Below, piece after piece: positions 27,069-36,136 of a stretch of DNA of 64,000 bases. A program made the position numbers and the translations under genes. Below the pieces are notes generated by a model. That model saw only the letters and a program-made list of their open reading frames with translations, searched no databases and was not told the DNA's origin. Origin of the DNA: Candidatus Humimonas hydrogenitrophica (GTDB lineage: Bacteria; Gemmatimonadota; Gemmatimonadetes; Palauibacterales; Palauibacteraceae); NCBI GenBank assembly GCA_947581615.1, contig CANPVD010000116.1:1-64000 (forward strand), in the 5' to 3' direction. Within the stretch, counting starts at the first letter, position 1, and each line of letters opens with the position of its first letter.

Positions 27069-29270
27069 CTAGCCGGCGCCCAGAGCCGAATCGGCCGCGG
27101 TCGGTCCGACCGCGGTCGACGCCGGCCGGAGGTCGTGGAGCTTCCGGTAGAGGAGCTCGTTGCGGAGGACCGCCTTCACGTAGCGCCGCGTCTCGGCGAA
27201 GGGGATCGCCTCCACGAACAGCTCGGCGTCCGCGCGGCGCTCGGGGAGCCGCCGCCATCGATGCCACCGGGTCGGGCCCGCGTTGTACGCCACCAGCGCC
27301 GCCAGGCGCGATCCATCGTAGCGTGCGAGGAGCTCGGACAGGTAGCGGGCACCCAGCTCGATGTTCACCCCGGGATCCAGGAGATCCGTGGAGTCCGGCT
27401 CGGGCAGGCCGGCGTTCCGCGCCACCCGCCGTGCCGTGGCCGGCATGAGTTGGGTGAGGCCCACGGCCCCCGCGTTCGAGACGGCCTCGGGGTCGAAGGC
27501 CGACTCCTGTCGCACGACGGCGGCCAGGAGGGCCGGGTCGACGCTGGCCTGGCGAGCCGCGGAGACGAGGGTGTCCCGGTACGGAAGGGGGTACACCGCT
27601 CTGAGCAGAGGCTCGTCCCACTGGCCGCTCCGCGCCGCGAACGCGCTCCAGGCCATCCCGATGGCCGGGCTCGACCAGCCCGCCTCCTCCAGGCGATGGG
27701 CCAGCTCCAGGCGGTCCGCTCCCCGCTTCACCAGCGCTTCCCGGGCGGCATCCAGCTCGGTGAGGGCCCGTGGCCTCCACCCCAGCTCTCGGAGCAGATT
27801 CATGCGCGCCAACAGGGCGTCCACCCGGTCGCTCCAGGCCGGAGCGGGCTCGGGAAGTGTGTCCGCATCCACGCCATCCAGGGCGTCTCCTCCCGTCCGA
27901 TCCGCGGCGCGCAGTCCATAGTAGCCGACGGGGTCGGTTCGTGTCACGCGCCCGTACAGCTCCCTCGCCGCCGATGTGTCACCGGCGGCTTCGCGGGCCC
28001 GGCCCTCCCAGTAGACCGCCGCCGACGCCCAGGCGCCCCTGGGGCTGCGGAGCCGATAGCTGCGGAAGCGGACCGCCGCCCCGGCGTAGTCTTCCTGGAG
28101 GAAGGCCACGAAACCGAGCCGCATGAGTGCAAGGCCACCGTAGTAGGATCGCGGGAAGCGCGCCGACGTGCGCTTCAGCCAGGTTCGCATGGACGTGAGT
28201 CGCCCTCGATCGTGCGCCAGGTCGGCCAGGAGGTAGGCTGCGCGCGCCGCGGCGACGCCCCGGCCGCGGGCGGCTCGCCGGAAGGCGGACTCGGCCCCAG
28301 AGCGGCGGCCCCGCCGCAGCGCATCGGTACCCACGGCCAGCTCCATCGCGGCCCGCACGGAGTCGGGCGTCCCCTCGTGGCCCACCCAGGGTTGGACCGC
28401 CGCATCCACGCCCGGCAGGCCGGCGTTCAGGCGGGTTTCGGCCAGTCGGAGGGAAAGTCGGGCCCGACGGGCCGCCGGCGCGGCGCGCACCGCTCGGGCC
28501 AGGAGCTCGGCCGCGTGCCCGGACCGGCCCTCCCGGCGTTCGGCCATGGCCACGTCGCGCAGCGTTTCCCAGCCGTCGTCGAGTGCCAGGAGGCCGTCGC
28601 CCGCCTCGCGAGGCACGCCCTCCGCCTGCAGGGCCCGGCGGTAGCCCGCCGTGGCGGCGGCCGTGTCGCCGGCGCCGAGGAGGACCGGCGCGGCCCGACG
28701 GGTCCACAGCTCTGGATCCCAGCGGGCGTCCACGGACTCGGCCACCGCCGCCAGCGCGGCCGAAGGCTCCGAGGCCCCAGCGATCAGCGCAGCCCGCGCA
28801 AGCTCGAGGTCGATGGAGTCGGCTGGAACGCTCGGATCGGAACGAAGGCGGGCGGCCAGCGACTGCGCCCAGGCCGGGAGGCCCGCCCGGGCCGCCTGCT
28901 GGAGGGCGGAAAGCCCGAGCCATCCGGAGATCTCGGGACGGCCGCGCGCGGCGGCCGCGTACAGCCCGCCGGCGGCCGCGTGCTGGCCGTCGGAGGCCAG
29001 CCGGTCGGCCCTGCCGGTGAGAGCCCGGAGGGAGTCGGGCGAGAGCGTGTCCGGCCGGACGACCGTCGTCCGGTCGGCCGCCTCCGTGCCGGCGCCGACC
29101 CGGGCCAGGGCCGGCGGAGACAGCCCCGCCACGGGACCGACGGCCAGGAGCGCGAAGCCGACGACGGCGGTCGCCCAGGACACCGCCGCCCCGCGACGGC
29201 GGCGGACGGGCAGCCCGATCCGCCGCCCGGCACCGGGACCTCGATCGCGCCGATCACGTGTCTCGGGCAT
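27069..29270 (-). CDS. slt: Soluble lytic murein transglycosylase (Slt70-like)
   Basis: A 733-residue periplasmic enzyme that cleaves peptidoglycan to 1,6-anhydromuropeptides. A basic N-terminus and hydrophobic segment (WATAVVGFALLAVGPVAG, about 32-49) act as signal or anchor. Residues 80-550 are Ala/Arg-rich helical repeats like the Slt70 superhelix (YYGGLALMRLGFVAFLQEDYAGA). The C-terminal GH23 domain has the catalytic Glu in VVRQESAFDPEAVSNAGAVG (near residue 585), LTQLMPATAR, and VAYNAGPTRW. ATG at 29270 is preferred to one ten codons earlier because GGGAG is properly placed. A hairpin separates it from exbB upstream. Confidence 0.9.
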   Translation of the reverse strand: MPETRDRRDRGPGAGRRIGLPVRRRRGAAVSWATAVVGFALLAVGPVAGLSPPALARVGAGTEAADRTTVVRPDTLSPDSLRALTGRADRLASDGQHAAAGGLYAAAARGRPEISGWLGLSALQQAARAGLPAWAQSLAARLRSDPSVPADSIDLELARAALIAGASEPSAALAAVAESVDARWDPELWTRRAAPVLLGAGDTAAATAGYRRALQAEGVPREAGDGLLALDDGWETLRDVAMAERREGRSGHAAELLARAVRAAPAARRARLSLRLAETRLNAGLPGVDAAVQPWVGHEGTPDSVRAAMELAVGTDALRRGRRSGAESAFRRAARGRGVAAARAAYLLADLAHDRGRLTSMRTWLKRTSARFPRSYYGGLALMRLGFVAFLQEDYAGAAVRFRSYRLRSPRGAWASAAVYWEGRAREAAGDTSAARELYGRVTRTDPVGYYGLRAADRTGGDALDGVDADTLPEPAPAWSDRVDALLARMNLLRELGWRPRALTELDAAREALVKRGADRLELAHRLEEAGWSSPAIGMAWSAFAARSGQWDEPLLRAVYPLPYRDTLVSAARQASVDPALLAAVVRQESAFDPEAVSNAGAVGLTQLMPATARRVARNAGLPEPDSTDLLDPGVNIELGARYLSELLARYDGSRLAALVAYNAGPTRWHRWRRLPERRADAELFVEAIPFAETRRYVKAVLRNELLYRKLHDLRPASTAVGPTAADSALGAG

Positions 29271-29315
29271 CGTCTCGGTCTCCCGCGTCCCCCGTCCCAC
29301 CCCCGACTGTGCGAA

Positions 29316-29340
29316 GGGCCCGGGATGCGCTCCCGGGCCC
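29316..29340 (-). terminator. Hairpin terminator between exbB and slt
   Basis: Perfect 10-bp inverted repeat GGGCCCGGGA with a 5-nt loop, followed on the minus strand by TTCGC. It lies about 65 bp beyond the exbB stop and would separate the two genes. Confidence 0.6.
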
Positions 29341-29406
29341 TCGCCACCACCGTTCAGCTTCGGAGGTCCGGGCGGCCGGAGCCGCCGGTGGCCTCCGTGT
29401 CGCGCG

Positions 29407-30111
29407 TCAGCCCGCGGCGCGACCCGTGTCGCGCTCGTGGAGGGCGTCGATCATCTTCTGCGTGCTCTCCTCCATGGAGATGACCAGACGGTCCACCTGC
29501 GTCACGAAGTAGTTGTGAGCGATGTTGATCGGGATGGCGATCGTGAGGCCGGCGGCTGTCGTGATGAGGGCCACCTTGATCCCGCCCGCGACCAGCGTGG
29601 CCTCCACCTCACCGGCGATCTGGATCGCCTGGAAGGCCTGGATCATCCCGACCACCGTCCCGAGGAATCCGAGCAGCGGCGCGACGTTCGACAGCGTGGC
29701 AAGCCACACCAGGCCGCGCTCGAGTCCGGCCAGCTCGATCACGCCGGCGTTCTCGACGGCACGCATGGCCCGCTCGGCGCCCTCGTCGTGGCGGCGCAGG
29801 CCGGCCTTCAGGATCCTGGCGGCGGGAGCCTTGGACTCCTCGCAACGCTGCAGGGCCGCGTCGAGCTTGTGCTGGGCGATGAGCTCATCGACCTCGCCGA
29901 GAAGCGACCGGGTACGCGCGGACTTCGTCATCAGGTCGACGAACTTCCAGACGATGATGACGGTCCCGGCGACGGCGCAGAAGCCGAGCGGCCACATCAT
30001 GAAGCCGCCCGCCTGCCACAGCTCTCCGAGGTGCAGCTTCTGTCCGGCACCGAGGGATGGATTGGCGGCCTGCTGCAGCAGCAGGAGCGCCGATACGGTG
30101 AGACTGCTCAA
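29407..30111 (-). CDS. MotA/TolQ/ExbB proton channel family protein
   Basis: Inner-membrane subunit of a proton-driven motor (ExbB/TolQ type). The 234-residue protein has three membrane segments: FMMWPLGFCAVAGTVIIVW (N-terminal), LSNVAPLLGFLGTVVGMIQAF and GIKVALITTAAGLTIAIPINIAHNYF, the pore-forming pair of the family. Such proteins work with an ExbD/TolR partner and TonB or TolA; none is encoded next to it. TTG at 30111 is chosen because GGAGGTGA is ideally placed before it; a GTG two codons upstream would overlap that site. A clear promoter lies upstream, inside the end of the oppF gene, and a hairpin downstream, so it seems monocistronic. Confidence 0.9.
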   Translation of the reverse strand: MSSLTVSALLLLQQAANPSLGAGQKLHLGELWQAGGFMMWPLGFCAVAGTVIIVWKFVDLMTKSARTRSLLGEVDELIAQHKLDAALQRCEESKAPAARILKAGLRRHDEGAERAMRAVENAGVIELAGLERGLVWLATLSNVAPLLGFLGTVVGMIQAFQAIQIAGEVEATLVAGGIKVALITTAAGLTIAIPINIAHNYFVTQVDRLVISMEESTQKMIDALHERDTGRAAG

Positions 30112-30203
30112 GGTCACCTCCAGCGTGCTCGTTCCTTACCGGGCCCGCATCCACGCAGGAAGCCGCGCGTGCCGGACCTCACCCGATCGACAGTAGGCCC
30201 GAG

Positions 30204-30233
30204 AACCTATTCCGGGCTGCGATGGGCTGTCAA
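30204..30233 (-). promoter_or_regulatory. Predicted sigma-70 promoter of exbB-like gene
   Basis: Minus strand TTGACA, 18 bp, TAGGTT. The -35 box overlaps the last bases of the oppF-like gene, so transcription starts anew after the opp run. Confidence 0.6.
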
Positions 30234-31294
30234 GCCGGAGGCTCGTCGGCGACCCCCGCGGGCGGGCCCATCTCCTCGACCACGCGCCAGGCCGGCGTCT
30301 TGATGCAGCGGGCCCATCCCTCCGGACGCTTGTGCTCGAGTGGCGGAAGGGTGGCCCGACAGGCGGCGTCCCGCTCCGGGTGCGTGCACCGCGGCTCGAA
30401 CGGGCAGCCCGCCTCCGGAACCGCCCCCGCCCGCGCCTCTCCCCGCACCGGGGCGCGCACCCGACGGCCCGGCCGAGGCCTCGGTACCGCCTCCAGGAGC
30501 GCCCGGGTGTACGGGTGCAGGGGACGCTCGAACAGCGCCTCGCACGTCCCCGATTCCACGATCCGACCCATGTACATGACCGCCACGCGCCGGGCCACGT
30601 GGCGGACGACGGCCAGGTCGTGGGCGATGAACAGGTAGGTGAGGCCGAGATCCCGTTGCAGGTCCGAGAGCAGGTTGAGGACCTGGGCCTGCACGGACAC
30701 GTCCAGGGCGCTCACCGGCTCGTCCGCCACCACGAGGTCGGGCTCGACGCTGAGCGCGCGGGCGATCCCGATCCGCTGGCGCTGGCCGCCCGAGAACTCG
30801 TGGGGATAACGGTCGGCGTCCTCGGGATCGAGGCCGACACGGCGCAGCAGCCCGGCGACCCGCGCGGCCACCCGCTCCCGTGGCACAACGCCGTGCACTC
30901 GGAGCGGCTCTCCCAGAGCTTCGCCCACCCGGATGCGAGGATTGAGCGAACCGACCGGGTCCTGGAACACGATCTGGGCCCGGCGCCGGAAGGAAAGGAG
31001 GTCGGCGCCCGAGAGACCGTGCACGTCGGCCCCGTCGAAGCGCACGGTCCCGGCGTCCGGGCGCTCCAGCCCGAGGACGATCCGAGCCGTCGTCGACTTC
31101 CCGCAGCCCGACTCCCCGACCAGCGCCAGCGTCTCGCCGCGACGCAGCTGGAAGGTGACGTCCCGTACGGCATGGATGGCCTCGCCCCGCCGCCGGAAGG
31201 CACCGCCCGGCGCGGCGTAGGTGCGGGCGATCCCCTCGACTTCGAGAAGGGGCCCTTCGCCGGCGCGGGCCGGCGAAGGCGCCGGCCCGCTCAC
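30230..31294 (-). CDS. oppF: Oligopeptide/dipeptide ABC transporter ATP-binding protein (OppF/DppF-like)
   Basis: One of two ATPases driving peptide import. The 354-residue protein has Walker [16 protein letters not shown] loop [11 protein letters not shown], signature [15 protein letters not shown], Walker [13 protein letters not shown] and the H loop [10 protein letters not shown], plus the C-terminal oligopeptide/dipeptide extension [12 protein letters not shown] with a Cys cluster ([16 protein letters not shown]) that in related proteins holds a 4Fe-4S cluster. GTG start overlaps the OppD stop (GTGA). Last gene of the opp set. Confidence 0.96.
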   Translation of the reverse strand: MSGPAPSPARAGEGPLLEVEGIARTYAAPGGAFRRRGEAIHAVRDVTFQLRRGETLALVGESGCGKSTTARIVLGLERPDAGTVRFDGADVHGLSGADLLSFRRRAQIVFQDPVGSLNPRIRVGEALGEPLRVHGVVPRERVAARVAGLLRRVGLDPEDADRYPHEFSGGQRQRIGIARALSVEPDLVVADEPVSALDVSVQAQVLNLLSDLQRDLGLTYLFIAHDLAVVRHVARRVAVMYMGRIVESGTCEALFERPLHPYTRALLEAVPRPRPGRRVRAPVRGEARAGAVPEAGCPFEPRCTHPERDAACRATLPPLEHKRPEGWARCIKTPAWRVVEEMGPPAGVADEPPA

Positions 31295-32334
31295 GGCTCA
31301 CCCCCCGTCCCGGACGAGAAGGCGGTCGGCAGGCGGCGGTCCGGCTCCTCGATGAGCCAGCACCTCGACCGTCCGCCCGCGGCCGTCTCCAGAAGCCCCG
31401 GCTCCGCCCCCCGGCATCGCTCCCACGCGTGCGGGCAGCGCGGATGAAAGCGGCACCCGTCGGGCCACCGGGTCGGCTCGGGGACGTTCCCGGGGATCGC
31501 GGTCAGCCGCTGGGCGGGCCGGTCCGGGTCGGGCACCGCGGCCATCAGGCCCGCCGTGTACGGATGCGCGGGCGCCTCGAACAGGTCCTCTACCGTGGCC
31601 GTCTCCACGATCCTCCCGGCGTACATGACCGCCACGCGGTCCGCGACCTCGGCCACCACGCCCAGGTCGTGCGTGATGAGCAGGATCGCCATGCCCAGCT
31701 CGCGCTGGAGGTCGAGGAGCAGCTCGAGTATCTGGGCCTGGACGGTCACGTCCAGGGCGGTCGTGGGCTCGTCCGCCACCAGGATGGAGGGGCGGCAGGC
31801 GAGCGCCATCGCGATCATCACCCGCTGCCGCATCCCCCCGGAGAGCTGGTGAGGATAGGCCCGGATCCGGTCCGCGGGCTCCGGGATCCCGACGCGCTCG
31901 AGCATGCGCACGGCCTCGGAGCGGGCCTCATTGGCCGGCAGCCTCCGGTGGATCCGGATGCCCTCCTCGACCTGCCGCCCGATCGTCAGGACGGGGTTCA
32001 GGCTGGTCATGGGCTCCTGGAACACCATGGCGATCTCGCCGCCGCGCACCGCGCGCAGCCGACGCTCGTCGGCACCGACCAGCTCCTCGCCACGCAGTCG
32101 CACCGAGGAGCCGGTGACGATACGCCCCGCGGGTCGGGGCACCAGACCGAGCAGGGACAGGGCGGTGACCGACTTCCCGGAGCCGGACTCGCCCACCAGC
32201 CCCAGCGTCTCTCCGGCCCGCAGCTGGAAGGAGACCCCGTCCACCGCGTGGGCGTCGCCCGAGCGTGTCCGGAACCAGGTGCTGAGCTCCTCGACCTCGA
32301 GCAGGGGCATGTCGCGGCGGGAGGCGGCGTCCAT
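31291..32334 (-). CDS. oppD: Oligopeptide/dipeptide ABC transporter ATP-binding protein (OppD/DppD-like)
   Basis: Second ATPase of the peptide importer, 347 residues. Walker [16 protein letters not shown] loop [11 protein letters not shown], signature [15 protein letters not shown], Walker [15 protein letters not shown] loop [11 protein letters not shown], and the family C-terminal extension [12 protein letters not shown] with [17 protein letters not shown] at 32334 overlaps the stop of oppC by one base (TGATG); a second ATG eight codons in would also fit. Confidence 0.96.
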   Translation of the reverse strand: MDAASRRDMPLLEVEELSTWFRTRSGDAHAVDGVSFQLRAGETLGLVGESGSGKSVTALSLLGLVPRPAGRIVTGSSVRLRGEELVGADERRLRAVRGGEIAMVFQEPMTSLNPVLTIGRQVEEGIRIHRRLPANEARSEAVRMLERVGIPEPADRIRAYPHQLSGGMRQRVMIAMALACRPSILVADEPTTALDVTVQAQILELLLDLQRELGMAILLITHDLGVVAEVADRVAVMYAGRIVETATVEDLFEAPAHPYTAGLMAAVPDPDRPAQRLTAIPGNVPEPTRWPDGCRFHPRCPHAWERCRGAEPGLLETAAGGRSRCWLIEEPDRRLPTAFSSGTGGEP

Positions 32335-33449
32335 CACGGCCCCCGCGCGTGTCGCGGGTCCAGGGCGTCGCGCAGACCGTCCCCGACCAGGTTGAAGCTC
32401 ATCACCGTGAGCACGATGGCCAGGCCCGGGAAGGCCGCGATCCACCAGGCGTTCAGCATCACGTCGCGGCCGGAGGCCACCATGTTGCCCCAACTCGCGG
32501 TGGGCGGCTGCACGCCGAGGCCGAGGAAGCTGAGCGCCGCCTCCGCCAGGATCGTGTTCCCCACGCCGAGCGTGGCCGCGACGATCACGGGCGTGAGCGC
32601 GTTGGGGAGGACGTGCCGTACGAGGATGCGCCAGCGGCCCAGCCCGAGCGCGCGCGCCGCCTGCACGTAGTCCTCTTCCCGGATCGAGAGCACCTGGCCG
32701 CGCACGATGCGCGCCGTCCCCATCCAGCCGGTCAGCCCCAGCACCAGGATCACCAGCCCCAGGTGCGGCTCGAACAGCGCCACGAGCGTGATGAGGAGGA
32801 CGAGACGCGGGAAGCTGAGCAGCAGGTCGACCCCGCGCATGGACGCCGCGTCGACCGCCCCGCCCGCCAGGCCGGCGCCCGAGCCGACCAGGGTCCCGAC
32901 CGTCATCGCGATCGCCACGGCCACGAAGCCGATCGTGAGGCTGATGCGGGCGCCATACAGGACGCGGCTCAGCACGTCCCGCCCGAACCGGTCGGTGCCG
33001 AGAGGGTGCGCCGCCGACGGCGGGAGGAAGCGGGTGGCGACGACGGCGTGCTGGGCGTTGGGGTCGAACGGCGCCAGATAGGGGGTCAGGAGGGCGACGA
33101 GGATGAGGGCTGCCAGCAGGACGAGCCCGATCGATGCCTGCCGATGTCGCGCGAACGCCTCCCAGTCGATGGGTCCCGCCGGAGCATCCGAGGCCTTCCG
33201 TGGCTCCCGGCGGAGCCACCCGAGGGCAGCGACCGGACAGGCCACCAGACAGGCCACCAGGGTAGCCAGCGCCAGCCACTGGTCGGCCGACCCGCCGCCA
33301 AGCGTGGCGACGATCCGTCCGAGGCGCAGGGCGCTCAGCGCCCACAGGAACGCCCAGGCCGCCAGGACGGCGACCCCGCCGCTCCTCCCCGACAGGGCGG
33401 CGCGCGCACCCGGGAGAAGGACGTCGGCCAGCAGTCCGGCGCGTCTCAT
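32334..33449 (-). CDS. oppC: Peptide ABC transporter permease (OppC/DppC-like) with N-terminal extension
   Basis: Membrane subunit of the peptide importer. From about residue 90 it follows the family: a first helix ([24 protein letters not shown]), [24 protein letters not shown], and the permease EAA loop [22 protein letters not shown]. It is 371 residues rather than about 300: the first 80 residues hold two extra hydrophobic stretches ([19 protein letters not shown] and [19 protein letters not shown]) not usual in OppC. Stop and start overlap neighbours (ATGA with oppB, TGATG with oppD). Confidence 0.95.
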   Translation of the reverse strand: MRRAGLLADVLLPGARAALSGRSGGVAVLAAWAFLWALSALRLGRIVATLGGGSADQWLALATLVACLVACPVAALGWLRREPRKASDAPAGPIDWEAFARHRQASIGLVLLAALILVALLTPYLAPFDPNAQHAVVATRFLPPSAAHPLGTDRFGRDVLSRVLYGARISLTIGFVAVAIAMTVGTLVGSGAGLAGGAVDAASMRGVDLLLSFPRLVLLITLVALFEPHLGLVILVLGLTGWMGTARIVRGQVLSIREEDYVQAARALGLGRWRILVRHVLPNALTPVIVAATLGVGNTILAEAALSFLGLGVQPPTASWGNMVASGRDVMLNAWWIAAFPGLAIVLTVMSFNLVGDGLRDALDPRHARGP

Positions 33450-34429
33450 CGGCCGTCGTAGCGAACGCGGGGGTCCACGGCCGCGTACAGGAGATCCGCC
33501 AGCAGGTTACCGAGCACGACGAGGGCGCCGAACAGGAAGGTGGCGGCCATCACGACCGGATAGTCCCGCGCCAGGATGGCGTTGTACAGGAGGCGCCCCA
33601 TCCCGGGCCACGAGAACACGTACTCGATGACCACCGTCCCGCCGAACAGGAGCGGCAGGTAGAGGCCGAGCAGGCTCACGATGGGCAGGAGGGCGTTCCG
33701 GAGCGCGTGTCCCAGGATGACGCGGCGTTCCGGCAGCCCCTTGGCCCGCGCCGTCCGGATGTAGTCCTGGCCCACCACCTCGAGCATGGAGCCGCGCATG
33801 TAGCGCGCGACCCCCGCGGCCGAGGCCAGCCCGAGCGCGATGACCGGCAGCACCAGGTGGCGGGCTCGGTCGGCCACTCTTCCCCACCAGCCCAGGTACT
33901 CGTGGTCGATCGACACCATCCCCGAGATGGGCAGGTGGAGCCAACCGGAGAGCACCGGGCTCGACACGAGCAGGATCAGCATGAGTCCGAGCCAGAAGCC
34001 GGGCACCGAGTAGATGGCCAGGGCGAGGAGCGTGAGGACCTGGTCGGCGGCGGAGTACTGCCGCACCGCCTGCACGACGCCCGCCGCGCAGCCGAGCACG
34101 AAGATGAGGACCAGCGAGATCCCGCTGAGCAGCAGGGTGTTGGGAAGCGCATCGCCGATGACCGCCGCCACGGGCCTGTGCTGGCTGAAGCTGTACCCGA
34201 AGTGACCCGTGAAGAAGGAGCGCAGCCAGTCCAGGTACTGCACCGGCAGGGGGCGATCGAGCCCCAGGTTTCGCCGCATCTGCTCGATGACGTCGGGCGG
34301 GATGTTGGGGTTGAAGTAGGCGGTGGTCGGGTCCCCGGGCGCCAGGTGGAGCAGGATGAACGTCAGCGTGACGATCCCGAGCAAGAGCGGGATCGCCCCG
34401 AGCAGACGCCGGCCCGAGTAGCGGAGCAC
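33446..34429 (-). CDS. oppB: Peptide ABC transporter permease (OppB/DppB-like)
   Basis: First permease subunit, 327 residues, typical length. Seen: [28 protein letters not shown] (first membrane helix and GDP turn), [36 protein letters not shown], the EAA loop [22 protein letters not shown] and [17 protein letters not shown] start, 15 bp after the second binding-protein gene. Confidence 0.96.
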   Translation of the reverse strand: MLRYSGRRLLGAIPLLLGIVTLTFILLHLAPGDPTTAYFNPNIPPDVIEQMRRNLGLDRPLPVQYLDWLRSFFTGHFGYSFSQHRPVAAVIGDALPNTLLLSGISLVLIFVLGCAAGVVQAVRQYSAADQVLTLLALAIYSVPGFWLGLMLILLVSSPVLSGWLHLPISGMVSIDHEYLGWWGRVADRARHLVLPVIALGLASAAGVARYMRGSMLEVVGQDYIRTARAKGLPERRVILGHALRNALLPIVSLLGLYLPLLFGGTVVIEYVFSWPGMGRLLYNAILARDYPVVMAATFLFGALVVLGNLLADLLYAAVDPRVRYDGR

Positions 34430-34444
34430 GCCGGCCGACCCGCC

Positions 34445-36136
34445 TCAGCGGGACCGGGGCACGAGCCACCAGCGTGCCGCGGTGCGAAGCTCGCCTCGCA
34501 CGTCCACGCTCACCCCGCGCAGCGACCGCCGGAGCGCCACCGCCCCGTCCTGGTTGTACAGGAAGGTGAAGGGCTGCGCCTCCTCCACCATCTCGGCGTA
34601 GCGCCGCAGGAGGCGGCGCTTTCGGTCACGGTCCAGGGCCCGCGGGATCGAGTCCATGATGGCGTCCAGGGTCGGGTCGCAGTAGCCGCTGAACTGGAGG
34701 GGATCGTCGCGCCGGTCGCAGGCCCAGTAGTCGCGGTCGTCGATGACCATGTCCTCGGTCCACGACAGCAGAAAGGCGTCGAAGAGGCGCTTCGAGCTCT
34801 GGATCGCCTGGCCGAGAGAGGCCATCTCCCGGGTCCGCGGCACCAGGTCCACGCCCACCCTGGCCAGGTCCGCCTGCAGCATGACGGCGATGTCCTGCCG
34901 GGTCTGGCTCGGGTTGGTGAGGAGCTCGAACCGGAACGGGCGCCCGTTAAGGTCCACCACGCCGTCGCCGTCCGTGTCCGTCCACCCGGCCGCCGCCAGG
35001 AGAGCGCGCGCGGAGTCCGGGGCGTACGGGATCGGGCGCCAGGCGGTATCGTACGCCCAGTGCCACGGGCCCAGGGGACCCGTCGCCACGCTCCCGAGGC
35101 CGGCCTGGACCGTCTGCAGGATCTGGCGCCGGTTCATGGCCATGGTGAGCGCCCGCCGAACCCGGGCGTCCGAGAACATGGAACGCCGCGTGTTCCAGGC
35201 CACGAACGCATAGGTGGGAGAGGGGAAGGTCAGCACGTCGAGGCTCGTGTCCGCCCGCACCGTCGAGAGCTGGTCCGGGGGCAGCTTCAGATACAGGTCG
35301 ACGTCCCCGCGCTCCAGCTCGGTGAGCTCCGTGCTCTCGTCCGGGATGATCCTGTAGACGATGCGGTCCACGCGTGGCGGGCCGCCCAGGTCGGCCGGGA
35401 AGTCGGGGTTGGCCTCGAACACCCAGCGGTCTCCCTGCTCGTGGATCACGAACCGGAAGGGTCCGTCGCCCACCGGCGAGGTGGCGTTGAAGGAGGCGCT
35501 GGCCAAGGCCGAGTCGGGCACGTCCCCGAGCACGTGCTCCGGAACGATCGGCACCTGGGTCCAGCCGAACAGGAACTGGCTGTAAGGCCGCAGCCAGAAG
35601 CGGACCGTGTGGGGGCCCTCCACCTTCACCGAGTCCCAACGATCGAAGTAGGCCCGGTTGGGGAAGGGTACGTCCGGGTCCTTGGCCTTGCGGAAGGTGA
35701 ACGCCACGTCACCGGCGGTGACCGGCTGGCCATCCTGCCACTTCACGTCGTCCCGAAGGTGGAAGACGACCTGCGAGCTGTCCGCGCGCAGGTCCCAGGA
35801 CCGCGCCAGCCACGGCTCGGGCTGGAGATCCGGACCCAGCTGGACGAGCGGCATCAGGAGCACGTACCGCTCGATCTGGCTGGCGAAGTAGTCGGGTGGC
35901 GCGACCAGGGGATTGACGCCCGGGATCTCCGCCCGGGCGGCGACCACCACCGTGCCGCCGCGGCCCGCGGAGTCGGTCCGCGGCGCGCCGGTGCCCCCAC
36001 CGGTCTCGCCGCCGCCGCAGCCCCAGGCCACGAGAGTCGCGAGCACCAGGAGCCTTCGGGGCGCGCGTGCCCGCGCCCATGCCCGTTCGAGGGCCCGGCT
36101 CCGCGATCTCCCGCCGGCCCGCTCCGGCCGCCTCAC
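34445..36136 (-). CDS. Peptide-binding lipoprotein of ABC transporter (SBP family 5), copy 2
   Basis: Periplasmic binding component that hands peptides to OppBC. The 563-residue product has a basic N-terminus, hydrophobic LLVLATLVAW and a lipobox-like cysteine (WGCGGG, near residue 40). SBP_bac_5 signs: IPGVNPLVAPPDYFASQIERY, LARSWDLRADSSQVVFHLRDD, VKWQDGQPVTAGDVAFTF and WTDTDGDGVVDLNGRPFRFE. GTG start overlaps the preceding binding-protein gene's stop as GTGA. It is paralogous to that gene, with matching segments along the whole length. Confidence 0.94.
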   Translation of the reverse strand: MRRPERAGGRSRSRALERAWARARAPRRLLVLATLVAWGCGGGETGGGTGAPRTDSAGRGGTVVVAARAEIPGVNPLVAPPDYFASQIERYVLLMPLVQLGPDLQPEPWLARSWDLRADSSQVVFHLRDDVKWQDGQPVTAGDVAFTFRKAKDPDVPFPNRAYFDRWDSVKVEGPHTVRFWLRPYSQFLFGWTQVPIVPEHVLGDVPDSALASASFNATSPVGDGPFRFVIHEQGDRWVFEANPDFPADLGGPPRVDRIVYRIIPDESTELTELERGDVDLYLKLPPDQLSTVRADTSLDVLTFPSPTYAFVAWNTRRSMFSDARVRRALTMAMNRRQILQTVQAGLGSVATGPLGPWHWAYDTAWRPIPYAPDSARALLAAAGWTDTDGDGVVDLNGRPFRFELLTNPSQTRQDIAVMLQADLARVGVDLVPRTREMASLGQAIQSSKRLFDAFLLSWTEDMVIDDRDYWACDRRDDPLQFSGYCDPTLDAIMDSIPRALDRDRKRRLLRRYAEMVEEAQPFTFLYNQDGAVALRRSLRGVSVDVRGELRTAARWWLVPRSR

